From Candidatus Omnitrophota bacterium (GTDB lineage Bacteria > Omnitrophota > Gorgyraeia > Zapsychrales > JANLHA01), in NCBI GenBank assembly GCA_029560465.1, contig JAKQKX010000065.1, forward strand, positions 69,148 through 127,375: 58,228 bases of DNA, given 5' to 3'. The notes beneath the pieces are model-generated. The model saw only the letters and a list, made by a program, of their open reading frames with translations, did no database searches and was not told the DNA's origin. Positions within the stretch are counted from its first letter, which is position 1, and every line of letters starts with the position of its first letter. The position numbers and the translations under genes were made by a program. Positions 8,268 to 16,079 of the stretch are shown piece after piece.

Positions 8268-8915
8268 TTATACAATTTTGGATAAAATATCAATCCATTG
8301 GTCAAATCCCGAACGATGCAAGCTGTCAAGTTCGCATATATAAGCTGCCGAGTTAAGCCGATTGACACAACTTTTCATCACCCCCAAGTCTGTATCAACA
8401 TACGGGAGCAGCCCAGTCTTGGAAAACACCACCACCTGGGCGTCTTTAAAAATACCGGGATATTTATCCGCAAGATTCTGCCCTGCCGCGACATCCACAA
8501 CCACAACTTTTGTAAATTCTCCGATATCATAATCCGAAGGACAACAGAGATTGCCAATATTCTCAACAAAAATCAAATCCAACGTTTGCTGCGCACATAA
8601 AACCTGAAGCGCCTCATGAATGAGGTGAGCCGGCAGAAGCCCCTCTTGTTCAAGCTGAATAAGGCACACCGGCACACCGAGTCCGGACAACTTTTCGGCG
8701 TCCTGGGCTCCGGTCAGCTGGCCCGCAATGACCCCGATGGAGATTCGGTCTTTCAACTGCCGGATTGTCTCCTCTATAAACGCTGTCTTCCCGGCTCCCG
8801 GGATCCCCATCACATTGAACATTTTTATGCCCCGGCTGTTGAGGAGCTGCTTGTTTTCCTTCGCCCACAAGGTCAAAGGGCTGTCCTCATTTTTGATAAT
8901 TTTTAATATGTTCAT
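8268..8915 (-). CDS. hypB: HypB-like nickel-incorporation GTPase with altered active-site motifs
   Basis: 215 residues from ATG 8915 (GAGGTGG upstream); the frame stays open to a GTG at 8960. The SIMIBI-class P-loop is GIPGAGKT, and the HypB hallmark ENIGNLCCPSDYDIGE is conserved, as is the SKTGLLPYVD region. HypB normally binds GTP and Ni and loads [NiFe]-hydrogenase with HypA. Several usual residues are changed: the switch GDxxT is GQLTG, the metal-site Cys-His (CHLDA) reads AHLIHEA, and the guanine motif NKxD reads SKTG. No hydrogenase or other hyp gene is in the window; the partners are an FNR-type reductase and rubredoxin upstream. It may be a repurposed or failing paralogue. Confidence 0.82.
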   Translation of the reverse strand: MNILKIIKNEDSPLTLWAKENKQLLNSRGIKMFNVMGIPGAGKTAFIEETIRQLKDRISIGVIAGQLTGAQDAEKLSGLGVPVCLIQLEQEGLLPAHLIHEALQVLCAQQTLDLIFVENIGNLCCPSDYDIGEFTKVVVVDVAAGQNLADKYPGIFKDAQVVVFSKTGLLPYVDTDLGVMKSCVNRLNSAAYICELDSLHRSGFDQWIDILSKIV

Positions 8916-8978
8916 CTCCACCTCACCAGTTTCATACTTAACATGCCCCCCGGAAAACACGCTGCCAGGGACACCGCC

Positions 8979-9701
8979 TTATCCCGTTTCTGGGTAGCCG
9001 ACAAAAATTTCTGTCTTGAGGTTCTCAGGCCGGCAGCCCAAATTCAAGCAAAGGCACTTCATCGCGTTGACCATCGCAGGCGGGCCGAATGAAAAAATGA
9101 CCCGTTCCCGCGCATCCGGCATGACTTTTGCCACAAGCTCCCCGTCTATCCGTCCGAAACGAATACCGGGCGCCTGCGGCGGGAAATCGTCAACCGTTAA
9201 ACAAACCTGCCAATTTCGCCCTCGAGAAAGACGCCGGAGCTCTTCCTTAAAAGCGATTTCATGTTCGTTCCGGTTCACATACAACAAACACACATCCACT
9301 AAAAAATTTTTAAAAACAATATGTTCCAGGATCGAAATCACCGGCGTGATTCCGATTCCCCCGATCAGAAACCCGATTTTTTGATATTCATCTTTAAACA
9401 CGCATCGCCCATAAGGACCCTGGAAGAAAACCGTGTCGTTATTTTTAAGCCGTTTCAATTGATCAGAAAAGACGCTCTGGGACAAACGCTTGGTCACTTC
9501 TATATAAGGCGCCTGCGGGCCCGAAGAAAATGACAAAATTTTATTCAGGTCCCGGTTGTTAAGGTTCTGCGTGTCAAAAAGGACTCTCAAGGATTGCCCC
9601 GGAGAAAAATCCGGCCGGCTTTCAAACCGGAAACGGAAACTCTCGATCGTTTCCGTCCTCTTGATCCTTTCGACAAATGTTCCCGGAATCGGCATCAGCA
9701 T
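8979..9701 (-). CDS. FNR-family flavin/NAD(P)-binding oxidoreductase
   Basis: 240 residues. The N-terminal half is the flavin-binding beta-barrel (FSPGQSLRVLF, then KILSFSSGPQ in place of the usual RxYS). The C-terminal half is a Rossmann nucleotide domain with GGIGITP (114-120), FSFGPPAMVNAM and a final EIFVGY. No Cys cluster is visible, so it is the simple ferredoxin-NADP reductase/cytochrome b5 reductase type. It moves electrons between NAD(P)H and a one-electron carrier. The rubredoxin gene 30 bp upstream in the same operon is the obvious partner. Substrate direction cannot be read from sequence. It resembles the gamma subunits of hydrogenases as well as stand-alone reductases. Confidence 0.85.
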   Translation of the reverse strand: MLMPIPGTFVERIKRTETIESFRFRFESRPDFSPGQSLRVLFDTQNLNNRDLNKILSFSSGPQAPYIEVTKRLSQSVFSDQLKRLKNNDTVFFQGPYGRCVFKDEYQKIGFLIGGIGITPVISILEHIVFKNFLVDVCLLYVNRNEHEIAFKEELRRLSRGRNWQVCLTVDDFPPQAPGIRFGRIDGELVAKVMPDARERVIFSFGPPAMVNAMKCLCLNLGCRPENLKTEIFVGYPETG

Positions 9702-9731
9702 ACACTTAAAAGAGGTTCCATCGCCCCGTGT

Positions 9732-9890
9732 TTAAATGACATCAAAATAGGATTTTCCAACCCCGCACTTCGGGCAGACCCATGTTTCAGGCAAATCTTC
9801 AAAAGCCGTGCCCGGAGGGATATTTTGTTCCGGGTCTCCCAAGGCCGGATCATATTCATACTCACAAACGGTGCAAACGTATTTTTTCAT
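9732..9890 (-). CDS. Rubredoxin
   Basis: A 52-residue protein with the full rubredoxin pattern. [12 protein letters not shown] holds Cys6 and Cys9, and WVCPKCG holds Cys39 and Cys42. Together they coordinate one iron with four thiolates. The acidic loop between them ([20 protein letters not shown]) is also typical. It is a cytoplasmic one-electron carrier, often used in oxygen or superoxide reduction in anaerobes. Start ATG 9890 has GAGGGG six bases upstream, and a promoter lies at 9921-9948. It is the first gene of a three-gene operon with the FNR-type reductase and the HypB-like protein. The tail GKSYFDVI is normal. Confidence 0.96.
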   Translation of the reverse strand: MKKYVCTVCEYEYDPALGDPEQNIPPGTAFEDLPETWVCPKCGVGKSYFDVI

Positions 9891-9920
9891 TGTCCCCTCG
9901 CTTTGTGTTAACTTACCAGA

Positions 9921-9948
9921 ATTATAAACGCGACACTAAAAATTTCCA
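9921..9948 (-). promoter_or_regulatory. Predicted promoter for the rubredoxin operon
   Basis: Minus strand: TGGAAA (9948-9943), 16-bp spacer, perfect TATAAT (9926-9921). Transcription would start near 9914, giving a leader of about 24 nt with the GAGGGG ribosome site. The -35 matches the consensus at four of six bases. Confidence 0.5.
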
Positions 9949-10002
9949 GGCTTTTTCCAGATAAAAACACGCACCGGTTCCCATGACCCGAGAGGGCTGT
10001 CC

Positions 10003-10250
10003 TCAAGCCCGCGGCATTCCCTGAAAATCTACCCGCGTCAAACCCGACTCCCGGCCCCACTGAACAACGTGCTCATACCCCTCGGCTGAAATCCACGGGC
10101 TATTTCAGGATGCAGAATACCGGCTCGACTTGGAAGCAGCGGCATATTTAAAATCCGGGAGGTCAATATCGGTCATCCCGTCCAAATGTTTAATAATTTC
10201 CGTCCGCTCCCATCCTCCCGTGTTATAAGCCAGCGGCAGGCACAAACCAT
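10003..10250 (-). pseudogene. Remnant of a PflX-type radical SAM activating-enzyme gene
   Basis: There is no intact gene in this 379-bp gap. Reading the minus strand from 10248 gives GLCLPLAYNTGGWERTEIIK, then HLDGMTDIDLPDFKYA. This is the conserved second half of PflX-like radical SAM proteins (PhVYNtxGYExxExhxxLxGhhDhYhPDFKY). After this the frame is lost. About 100 bp later a different frame reads SAEGYEHVVQWGRESGLTRV and then a stop, matching the C-terminal end of the same family. The N-terminal half with the Cys cluster is missing. It is a deletion- and frameshift-degraded relic. Confidence 0.75.
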
Positions 10251-10269
10251 GCCGACCGCTTCATCAAAC

Positions 10270-11499
10270 TTATGGAAAAACCGGAAGGCCGGACAGTCTG
10301 AATATCCCTATGCCCAGCCAAAGGAAAGAGGAAAAACATAATATCATGGCTCCCTTCCTGAACTTTTCTTCAGCCCTATCGCTCGGCGTTTCCTCTGTAA
10401 TCCTCACTCGGACATAAGACCCCTCCAAAGGATACAGCTTTTGGGAAGCCGGGGTAGGATCACTGGAGGGGGACGCCTCGCGGACAAGATCATCCGATGG
10501 CCCCTTGAAAAAAGAACGCCAATCCTCTAGAAAATAATACCAGGAAGGTTTGTCCCGGGTCAGCTGCACTTTTCGCCTTAACCACGATGGTTGATGGCAC
10601 CCCACGTTCCCATAAACATCGCAGTTAAGACCGTAAATAAAATCATAAACGTCCGCATCCAGCCCCCCCTGATCCCTAGCCTGGGTCAATGCGTCATCAA
10701 TGAGCTCAACGTATTTTTTCAAAACATCGACAAGCAACGGGTCCGCATTATCCTGCAATGCCAGCCGCAGTAATTCATGGATCAATGTCGGGTCTTTTTC
10801 GACCGCAAAATTTTGTATGACCTGATCATTTTGAATCAATTCATAAAATATAAGCGTGCCGTTTTCCCGAACAATCGTTTCTCTATGGATAATTTTTACA
10901 GTTTCAATCCCCTCCAAGGTTCTGACGTTCGCGATTTCCGAAAGAAGGAATTCCCGAAAAACCGGTTCCAAAGGAAGCAGCTGATAGTAAGCGGCCGTGC
11001 CCCACGGATTCTGCACTTCCATGGCTAAATACCATTCGTAAAGATTCTGGAGGGGGGCATCCCGGCCCCAGCGGTGCGATCTCAGTTGCGGGAGCCCGGA
11101 AAACAACTGTTCAACAAGGGGTTGAACCCCGGGGAGGACCTCATAAATATCCGGGAAAGAATAAATGACCCCAAGCCATTTATCCGCGACATCCTCATAC
11201 CGAGCGCTCACTTCATCCGGAGGCAGGGTTTCCACATCCATAGACGCTTGAATCAGATCATCCAAAAATTCCTGGATACGAGACCGGGTCTGTTCCTCCC
11301 ACTGGCCGATGGCCGCCAGCTCCTGTTCATCTTTAACAAGTTGGACTTCCTGGCTCACGGCCTCGATGAATGCCGGAACGGCCTGCTGATAAGGGATATC
11401 CTTCGTAAACAAATCGGCCTCACTTCGAAGGACAAAAACAATGGCCGCGAACGTCACGCCAAAAGATATCGCGCTTATTTGAAAGCACTTCCTCAACAT
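10270..11499 (-). CDS. Unknown membrane-anchored protein with terminal transmembrane helices
   Basis: 409 residues from ATG 11499, chosen because AGGAG lies nine bases upstream; the frame continues to a TTG at 11529. I do not recognise the family. A hydrophobic helix at about 7-24 (SAISFGVTFAAIVFVL) and another near 385-402 (MILCFSSFLWLGIGIF) flank a ~350-residue polar, mostly helical domain rich in Glu/Asp and Leu. A CDVYGNVGC segment has two Cys that could form a disulfide. The topology suggests a large periplasmic domain anchored at both ends. It has its own predicted promoter and no clear operon partner. Confidence 0.75.
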   Translation of the reverse strand: MLRKCFQISAISFGVTFAAIVFVLRSEADLFTKDIPYQQAVPAFIEAVSQEVQLVKDEQELAAIGQWEEQTRSRIQEFLDDLIQASMDVETLPPDEVSARYEDVADKWLGVIYSFPDIYEVLPGVQPLVEQLFSGLPQLRSHRWGRDAPLQNLYEWYLAMEVQNPWGTAAYYQLLPLEPVFREFLLSEIANVRTLEGIETVKIIHRETIVRENGTLIFYELIQNDQVIQNFAVEKDPTLIHELLRLALQDNADPLLVDVLKKYVELIDDALTQARDQGGLDADVYDFIYGLNCDVYGNVGCHQPSWLRRKVQLTRDKPSWYYFLEDWRSFFKGPSDDLVREASPSSDPTPASQKLYPLEGSYVRVRITEETPSDRAEEKFRKGAMILCFSSFLWLGIGIFRLSGLPVFP

Positions 11500-11540
11500 T
11501 AGCCTGGCTCCTAAATGTTGGGACACCAATCTTTATTTTC

Positions 11541-11569
11541 ATTATACATGAACTCATAAAATATTTAAG
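11541..11569 (-). promoter_or_regulatory. Possible promoter for the membrane-anchored unknown
   Basis: Minus strand: perfect TATAAT (11546-11541) with CTTAAA 17 bp upstream (11569-11564). The -35 is poor (three of six). The predicted start near 11534 gives a leader of about 35 nt before ATG 11499. Confidence 0.4.
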
Positions 11570-11634
11570 GTAAATATTCGTATTCGGGAAGAAATTAGCC
11601 ATATCAGTGAAAAAATATGAATAGCCCATAATAG

Positions 11635-11678
11635 CCATGGGGCTTATCCGCTCCCTGGATAGCCAGGAATTCCCATGG
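11635..11678. repeat. Nested inverted repeat downstream of the TamB-like gene
   Basis: CCATGGG (11635-11641) pairs with CCCATGG (11672-11678), and inside it CCTGG (11654-11658) pairs with CCAGG (11663-11667). There is no T-run on either strand, so it is not a standard intrinsic terminator. It lies just past the stop of the minus-strand TamB-like gene and could be an RNA 3' end structure or a relic. Confidence 0.35.
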
Positions 11679-11706
11679 TTTGATGTTCCAGGCCAATCCG
11701 GAGGAG

Positions 11707-13008
11707 TTAAAAATTCGTCTTATATTTTATAAAAATTTTATCGGTGGTCTGGGTTTGGGGATTTTGGGATGACGTTTCGGGTTGGGATAGTTCATTTATA
11801 AACTGCCGTTCGGCGCCAACGGATATTTTATCGTTCACCTTAACTTCCCCTCCGACTTTTTGTTTCGTCATTTCTTCTCCGGGCGTTGTTTTAGTCTGTT
11901 CCACCGCGTAAGTCGCATCGATATTTTCTGAAATGGATTTCGTGATCCCAAGCCCCTGGGTTTCTTTTTCTAAGGTCACGGAAAAATCCTTAATCCCGAG
12001 TTTCTTCGCCAATTGATTGCCGGTTCCCCCCAGCACAAAATAATCAATAAAATCCTTGGCCGTATCCGTGGTGATGCGGCCGCTATTCAAATCAGAAGCC
12101 GTCCCTGTCCAGTCTTTCCCGGTTACCAGCATCACAAGCAATTGTTGCTCGGGCAAAGGCGGGGTTGAAGACAACGTGATCTCCGGTTGCTTTAAAGTGC
12201 CGGAACATAACAACTTTATGTTAGCCCCTCCGACAACAGCGCGGCCTTTAATATCCAGTTCGGGATTATCCGTTTCCTGACTGAAACGGATAACACTTTC
12301 CTCCAGTTGAATCTCCGCCGTTTTTCTGGCAGAAATTGTCCCGTCATGGATCCGCACAATCCCGCTCACCCCTGGCACTCCCGAGAGAGCATGCGGGAAT
12401 TCCAGGTCAAAACTCACATGGCTGTCCTTCATCCGGGCCATCCGATTCGCGAGCTTTTGCACAAAAATTTTCCCGGTCAGCCGAGGCCTGGACAAGGATC
12501 CGGACCCAAAAATATCAACCGGGCCAATATCCCCCTCCATGGATCTTAAGAAAACATTGTCAAGGCTTAAGGATCCAGCATCCTTAAAGCTCACATAATT
12601 GGAAAAGATATTGAGACTGAGGAGCCCAGACAGAATTTCCCCATGAATCACAACAGGATCAGAAAATGGCAAAAAAAGACGCGCCTGATCGATCCGGGCG
12701 TTAACTCCATCCATATTGAGGGCCGTAAAAGACACCGAAGCGGTTTTAATTCTCAAAATAGCCCCAGCCGGCAAATAAGGCAGGTCCCTGACCTCGATAT
12801 CTTTATAATAAACCTGATCGTTCACCGCCCCGGATATTTCTTCAATCACAATATCCTGGTCATCCCAAAAATGATCCAAAGACATTTTGGTAAGGAATTT
12901 CGCACCCCAAGTCGTCCCGAAAAGCGCAAAGAGAAGACCCGCGGACAGAACCCCGCAGACAGCGAGCCCCCCCCCCAATAAGCGTATGCCCCCCTTAAAC
13001 GACACCAT
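11707..13008 (-). CDS. TamB/AsmA-like (DUF490) translocation-assembly domain protein, short form
   Basis: 433 residues from ATG 13008 with GGGAGG seven bases upstream. An N-terminal signal anchor (GGGLAVCGVLSAGLLFALFG) is followed by repetitive beta-rich sequence. The C-terminal part carries the TamB/DUF490 signature: DNPELDIKGRAVVGGANIKL, then SGTLKQPEITLSSTPPLPEQ with LLVMLVTGKD, and it ends in KYKTNF. TamB spans the periplasm and helps move lipids or outer-membrane proteins. Typical TamB has over 1000 residues, so this version is much shorter with few groove repeats. No TamA/BamA partner is adjacent. Assignment to the domain family is fairly sure; the exact function is not. Confidence 0.75.
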   Translation of the reverse strand: MVSFKGGIRLLGGGLAVCGVLSAGLLFALFGTTWGAKFLTKMSLDHFWDDQDIVIEEISGAVNDQVYYKDIEVRDLPYLPAGAILRIKTASVSFTALNMDGVNARIDQARLFLPFSDPVVIHGEILSGLLSLNIFSNYVSFKDAGSLSLDNVFLRSMEGDIGPVDIFGSGSLSRPRLTGKIFVQKLANRMARMKDSHVSFDLEFPHALSGVPGVSGIVRIHDGTISARKTAEIQLEESVIRFSQETDNPELDIKGRAVVGGANIKLLCSGTLKQPEITLSSTPPLPEQQLLVMLVTGKDWTGTASDLNSGRITTDTAKDFIDYFVLGGTGNQLAKKLGIKDFSVTLEKETQGLGITKSISENIDATYAVEQTKTTPGEEMTKQKVGGEVKVNDKISVGAERQFINELSQPETSSQNPQTQTTDKIFIKYKTNF

Positions 13009-13092
13009 TAATTCCCTCCCAATTTTCTTCTGGACTGGAAAGCACATATGAACACGCGGAAAAGATGACAGCGGAAACCGGCGGGCCCCTTC

Positions 13093-13848
13093 CTAGCGAG
13101 AATCAGCGTCGACAGAACCTTCAATCCGGTCAATAATATCGACAACGTCATTCAAAGCAAAAGGCTTTTTCAACGAAAAATTAGCCTCTCCCCCGGTTTT
13201 GGAAAGGATCTTCTCGAATTTTTCATCCGATCCGGTAAATAAAACAATTTTCGTTTGTGGAGAAATTTTCCGGCATTCATCATACAGTTCAAACCCGCTG
13301 ATACCCGGAAGAATAATATCAATAAAACAAATATCATACGCACCTGTCACGAGGGAGTTCAGGGCTCCCTGCGCATCACAAACAGCGGACACCGTATATT
13401 TCGGATCAGAATTCAACTTCAGGAACAGCTTCCGGAAGATCTCGTCATCATCCACAACCAAAATCTTCAAAGGCGCGTCCAGCACCACGCCAACATTCTG
13501 AGCAATAATATTTTTGATTTCTTCAATATGAAACGGCTTTTTCAGGCAGGTGATCGCCCCTTCCTGAAGCGCCGCAAAAAGCCGTTCGTCTTCCGCATAG
13601 CCGGTAATAATGACCACACAGACTTCTGGATGAATCTTTTTAAGCGCCCGCAGAGTATCCAGTCCGTCCATCCCCGGCATTCTCATGTCTAGAAACACGA
13701 CATCAAATTTCTGCTGCCGCGCCATTTCAACGGCTTCTTCCCCTGTCCCGACACCCACTGCGTAGTGCATTTTAGAAAGGAAACGGACAAGGAGGGTTTG
13801 AATCGACTCCTCATCATCGACAACAAGGATATTGAATTTCTTGGCCAT
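13093..13848 (-). CDS. Tandem double receiver-domain response regulator
   Basis: 251 residues: two complete receiver domains and no output domain. The first (1-125) has DDEE and phospho-Asp in VVFLDMRMPGMDG, with KKPF. The second (128-251) has VVDDDE, Asp in CFIDIILPGISG, TGSDE and KKPF. Both look able to accept phosphate. Such proteins act as phospho-sinks or relay nodes, or signal by protein contact. No kinase is adjacent. A protein of similar design, with a degenerate second domain, lies at 43200-44006, and hybrid-kinase receivers occur at 38135-39874. The ATG at 13848 is used. Confidence 0.92.
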   Translation of the reverse strand: MAKKFNILVVDDEESIQTLLVRFLSKMHYAVGVGTGEEAVEMARQQKFDVVFLDMRMPGMDGLDTLRALKKIHPEVCVVIITGYAEDERLFAALQEGAITCLKKPFHIEEIKNIIAQNVGVVLDAPLKILVVDDDEIFRKLFLKLNSDPKYTVSAVCDAQGALNSLVTGAYDICFIDIILPGISGFELYDECRKISPQTKIVLFTGSDEKFEKILSKTGGEANFSLKKPFALNDVVDIIDRIEGSVDADSR

Positions 13849-13971
13849 ACGCGACCCTCAACAGGATGTTTTGATTCCGGCGAACCCGGGCCGGGATGAT
13901 CATTTTAACCCCTCAAACACACATCTTTTATTTAACACACATTTAGGACTCGGGATAGTAAAAAATGTTAT

Positions 13972-14817
13972 TTATCGTTCCCGGGAGACATCCCGTCCGC
14001 TATCGCCAGCAAGCCCAGGGCTCGCATAACAGTACAAGCACCCGTGATGACAGGCCAAAGCGTAGCTGCCGATATCGACGCTTTTTGTGCAATGACATTG
14101 AGGCCGTTGGCCAACGTCCCTCGCCTGTGAGCATTTTCCAAGGAACAACTCCTGCAAATAAGCGCCATCGATACACCGGGCCACAGAAACATTTTCAATG
14201 CCGGCTAAACCGCTCTGGCTGCAAGCGAAAAGTTCGATTCCGAAATCACGGGCGATCCGTCCAAGACGAGCCGCGGTTTCCCGTTTGACGTCCAACGGCG
14301 GGTCATACAACGGGACTCCGGCAGTCCGGGTTCTCGCAACAGTTTTACGGTAATGCGTGCAAAAGGAGAACGTACACCGGTGAATCCCGATCCCGGCCAT
14401 TTTTTCTGCGATGTACGCAAACCGTCCAGTATTATTTCTTCGGCCTTTATCCCAGAAAACCACGGGATCAAAGCGCCAGTTGACGCATCCCGGACCGTAA
14501 CTCTCGGCCAGCGCCTTGCCCTGCGCCAACCGTTCCTTGAGGCTCGGGATGTTCGGCTCCAATTCCAGGCAGTCATTCAGGGTAAAATGAAAATAAAGGT
14601 TATAATCTTGGAATGCGTCTTTCCGGCTTAAGAAATGGCGGAAATTTTTTGACCAAAGCACAATGGCATGCACACGGTCAGGATGAAGGTCAACGCGCTT
14701 TTTCATCCCCCGGGGTGTCACGATATCCGCAAACCCCATTTGAATACTGTGGATCAACCAAGGCAAATAAAAAGCGGGGATATCAGTCCGGCGAGAAGCG
14801 GAAATAACGGTTTTCAT
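13972..14817 (-). CDS. DUF1848 family protein with C-terminal CX3CX2C motif
   Basis: 281 residues from ATG 14817 (AAGAAG upstream). The N-terminus VISASRRTDIPAFYLPWL is the DUF1848 signature, followed by VHAIVLWSKNFRHFL. The fold is TIM-barrel-like. Near the C-terminus LACHHGCLYCYA gives Cys-X3-Cys-X2-Cys, the spacing used for a [4Fe-4S] cluster in radical SAM enzymes, though here it sits at the end rather than the start of the barrel. The biochemical function of DUF1848 is not known to me. There is no operon partner: gaps are 123 bp on one side and about 70 bp on the other. Confidence 0.88.
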   Translation of the reverse strand: MKTVISASRRTDIPAFYLPWLIHSIQMGFADIVTPRGMKKRVDLHPDRVHAIVLWSKNFRHFLSRKDAFQDYNLYFHFTLNDCLELEPNIPSLKERLAQGKALAESYGPGCVNWRFDPVVFWDKGRRNNTGRFAYIAEKMAGIGIHRCTFSFCTHYRKTVARTRTAGVPLYDPPLDVKRETAARLGRIARDFGIELFACSQSGLAGIENVSVARCIDGAYLQELFLGKCSQARDVGQRPQCHCTKSVDIGSYALACHHGCLYCYASPGLAGDSGRDVSRER

Positions 14818-14888
14818 GGATCTTCTTAAAAACAACGTTAACTCAGACAAGAGGCGACACCAAGAGAAGAAACCAGCCCCTCGCTTCC

Positions 14889-15188
14889 TTAAATATCACG
14901 GAGTCTGATCGGCCTTCTTAGATCAGACAAACTCCGCTGGTCTCGTAACCGGTCCTTGCGGCTTTCCAGAAGAAGTTTCTGCTTTTGCATGATGATCTTG
15001 GCCCTTTCTGATGATTGCTCGGCGATAGGGCGGCCCAAAAAATCTATTTTAGCCGTGTCGGAAGACGTCTTGTAAGCACCGGTGTTAAAAAAATAAAGAA
15101 AAAGATACAAAAGTAAAGAAACGACAAGCAAGACAAGGAGATACGGCAGGAACTCATCAAAAAAATCTGATTCATGATAGGACGGCAT
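14889..15188 (-). CDS. Small single-span membrane protein, unknown
   Basis: 99 residues. After an acidic N-terminus (SDFFDEF) there is one long hydrophobic helix, about residues 15-33 (YLLVLLVVSLLLYLFLYFF). The remaining ~65 residues are charged, with a Lys/Arg-rich tail (RDQRSLSDLRRPIRLRDI) predicted to be cytoplasmic. I recognise no family. It has a strong promoter of its own at 15260-15288, so it is likely expressed. The basic tail could contact nucleic acid or lipid headgroups, but this is speculation. Confidence 0.6.
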   Translation of the reverse strand: MPSYHESDFFDEFLPYLLVLLVVSLLLYLFLYFFNTGAYKTSSDTAKIDFLGRPIAEQSSERAKIIMQKQKLLLESRKDRLRDQRSLSDLRRPIRLRDI

Positions 15189-15259
15189 TGTTATTTCCTT
15201 TTCTTAAAAAACTTCTCGAAATTATCTGTTTCGCCCCACAACATGTTTCTTACACCTTT

Positions 15260-15288
15260 ATTATACCGGGATCCCAAGGGATTGTCTA
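15260..15288 (-). promoter_or_regulatory. Strong sigma-70-type promoter
   Basis: Minus strand: TAGACA (15288-15283), exactly 17-bp spacer, TATAAT (15265-15260). This is five of six and six of six matches to consensus. The start near 15253 gives a leader of about 65 nt for the small membrane protein gene at 14889-15188. It sits just past the stop of the TPR gene. Confidence 0.7.
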
Positions 15289-15295
15289 ATGAAGA

Positions 15296-15916
15296 TTATT
15301 CCTCCGGAGAAAACCTAGGCCGCTGCTTATTCCGCAGCTTGGTCATCCGTTCCTGAATCTCTTCTCTGATCCCAGGATAGTGGGGCTTCACAAAATCAAG
15401 CGCCTTTTGGTAAGCGGCGACGGCTTCTTCCATTCGGCCTAAATTTTCAAGGGAGAATCCTAAGTTTTCATATGTCACGGCCCGCTGGGGGTCAAGCGAC
15501 AACGCTTTTGAGAAAAGAGCAATGGCTTCCGAATAATGACCGAGATGAGACAGCAACCACCCTTTATTATGATAGATGTTGGGATAATCAGGCTCCACGC
15601 TGATACCTTTATCAAAAAACAACAAGGCTTCCTGGATCATTCCCAGCTCCGTCAGGCACAAGGCCATATCATTAAAAGCCGCCCCGTCTTTTGTGTTGAT
15701 CGAGACGGTTCGGGAAAGATAAATAATAGCCTGCGTGTAATTCTGCTCCAGCATTTCCAATTGCGCTTTAAAATAGAACATCTCCCCCAGGTTCTCGTGC
15801 TTTTCGGCTAAATGCAGAGCCAAATCCGCGATTTTCTCGGCCAAAGAAAAATCCTGGAATGTCAGCGCTTCATCAAGTTGTAAACGGTAATGAAGCAAAT
15901 CTTTCTCTAAGCTCAT
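15296..15916 (-). CDS. Tetratricopeptide repeat (TPR) protein
   Basis: 206 residues from ATG 15916 (AAGGA upstream); an in-frame ATG at 15964 lies only a dozen bases after a possible transcription start and has no ribosome site. At least four TPR units can be seen in series: FNDMALCLTELGMIQEALLF, YHNKGWLLSHLGHYSEAIAL, YENLGFSLENLGRMEEAVAA, and a weaker one before them. Small TPR proteins are scaffolds for protein complexes. There is no signal peptide, so it is cytoplasmic. A TATAAT at 15983-15988 suggests an own promoter, but no good -35 is present. Confidence 0.85.
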   Translation of the reverse strand: MSLEKDLLHYRLQLDEALTFQDFSLAEKIADLALHLAEKHENLGEMFYFKAQLEMLEQNYTQAIIYLSRTVSINTKDGAAFNDMALCLTELGMIQEALLFFDKGISVEPDYPNIYHNKGWLLSHLGHYSEAIALFSKALSLDPQRAVTYENLGFSLENLGRMEEAVAAYQKALDFVKPHYPGIREEIQERMTKLRNKQRPRFSPEE

Positions 15917-16079
15917 GATAGTCTTATCCTTATAACCGAAAATGGCCCGGTTGTTTAACCGCATGGCATAACGATTACTTTTATTATAATGGGAATGCCA
16001 GTTAAAGTACAGGATAAATCCTCCCTAAAACCGAGGTTAAGCCTGAATAGGGCGGGGAGAATTCGCGGAGGACATCCGG

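Noticed and set aside
11626-11680. Similarity of AATAGCCATGGG and GAATTCC near 11630-11675 to the region in front of the transposase at 58131-58160
   Set aside because: The match is short, gapped and does not continue into the transposase; not enough for a second insertion-sequence end.
14205-14576. Alternative minus-strand frame of 123 codons inside the DUF1848 gene
   Set aside because: Shifted frame within a gene with recognised family motifs; no ribosome site and no recognisable product.
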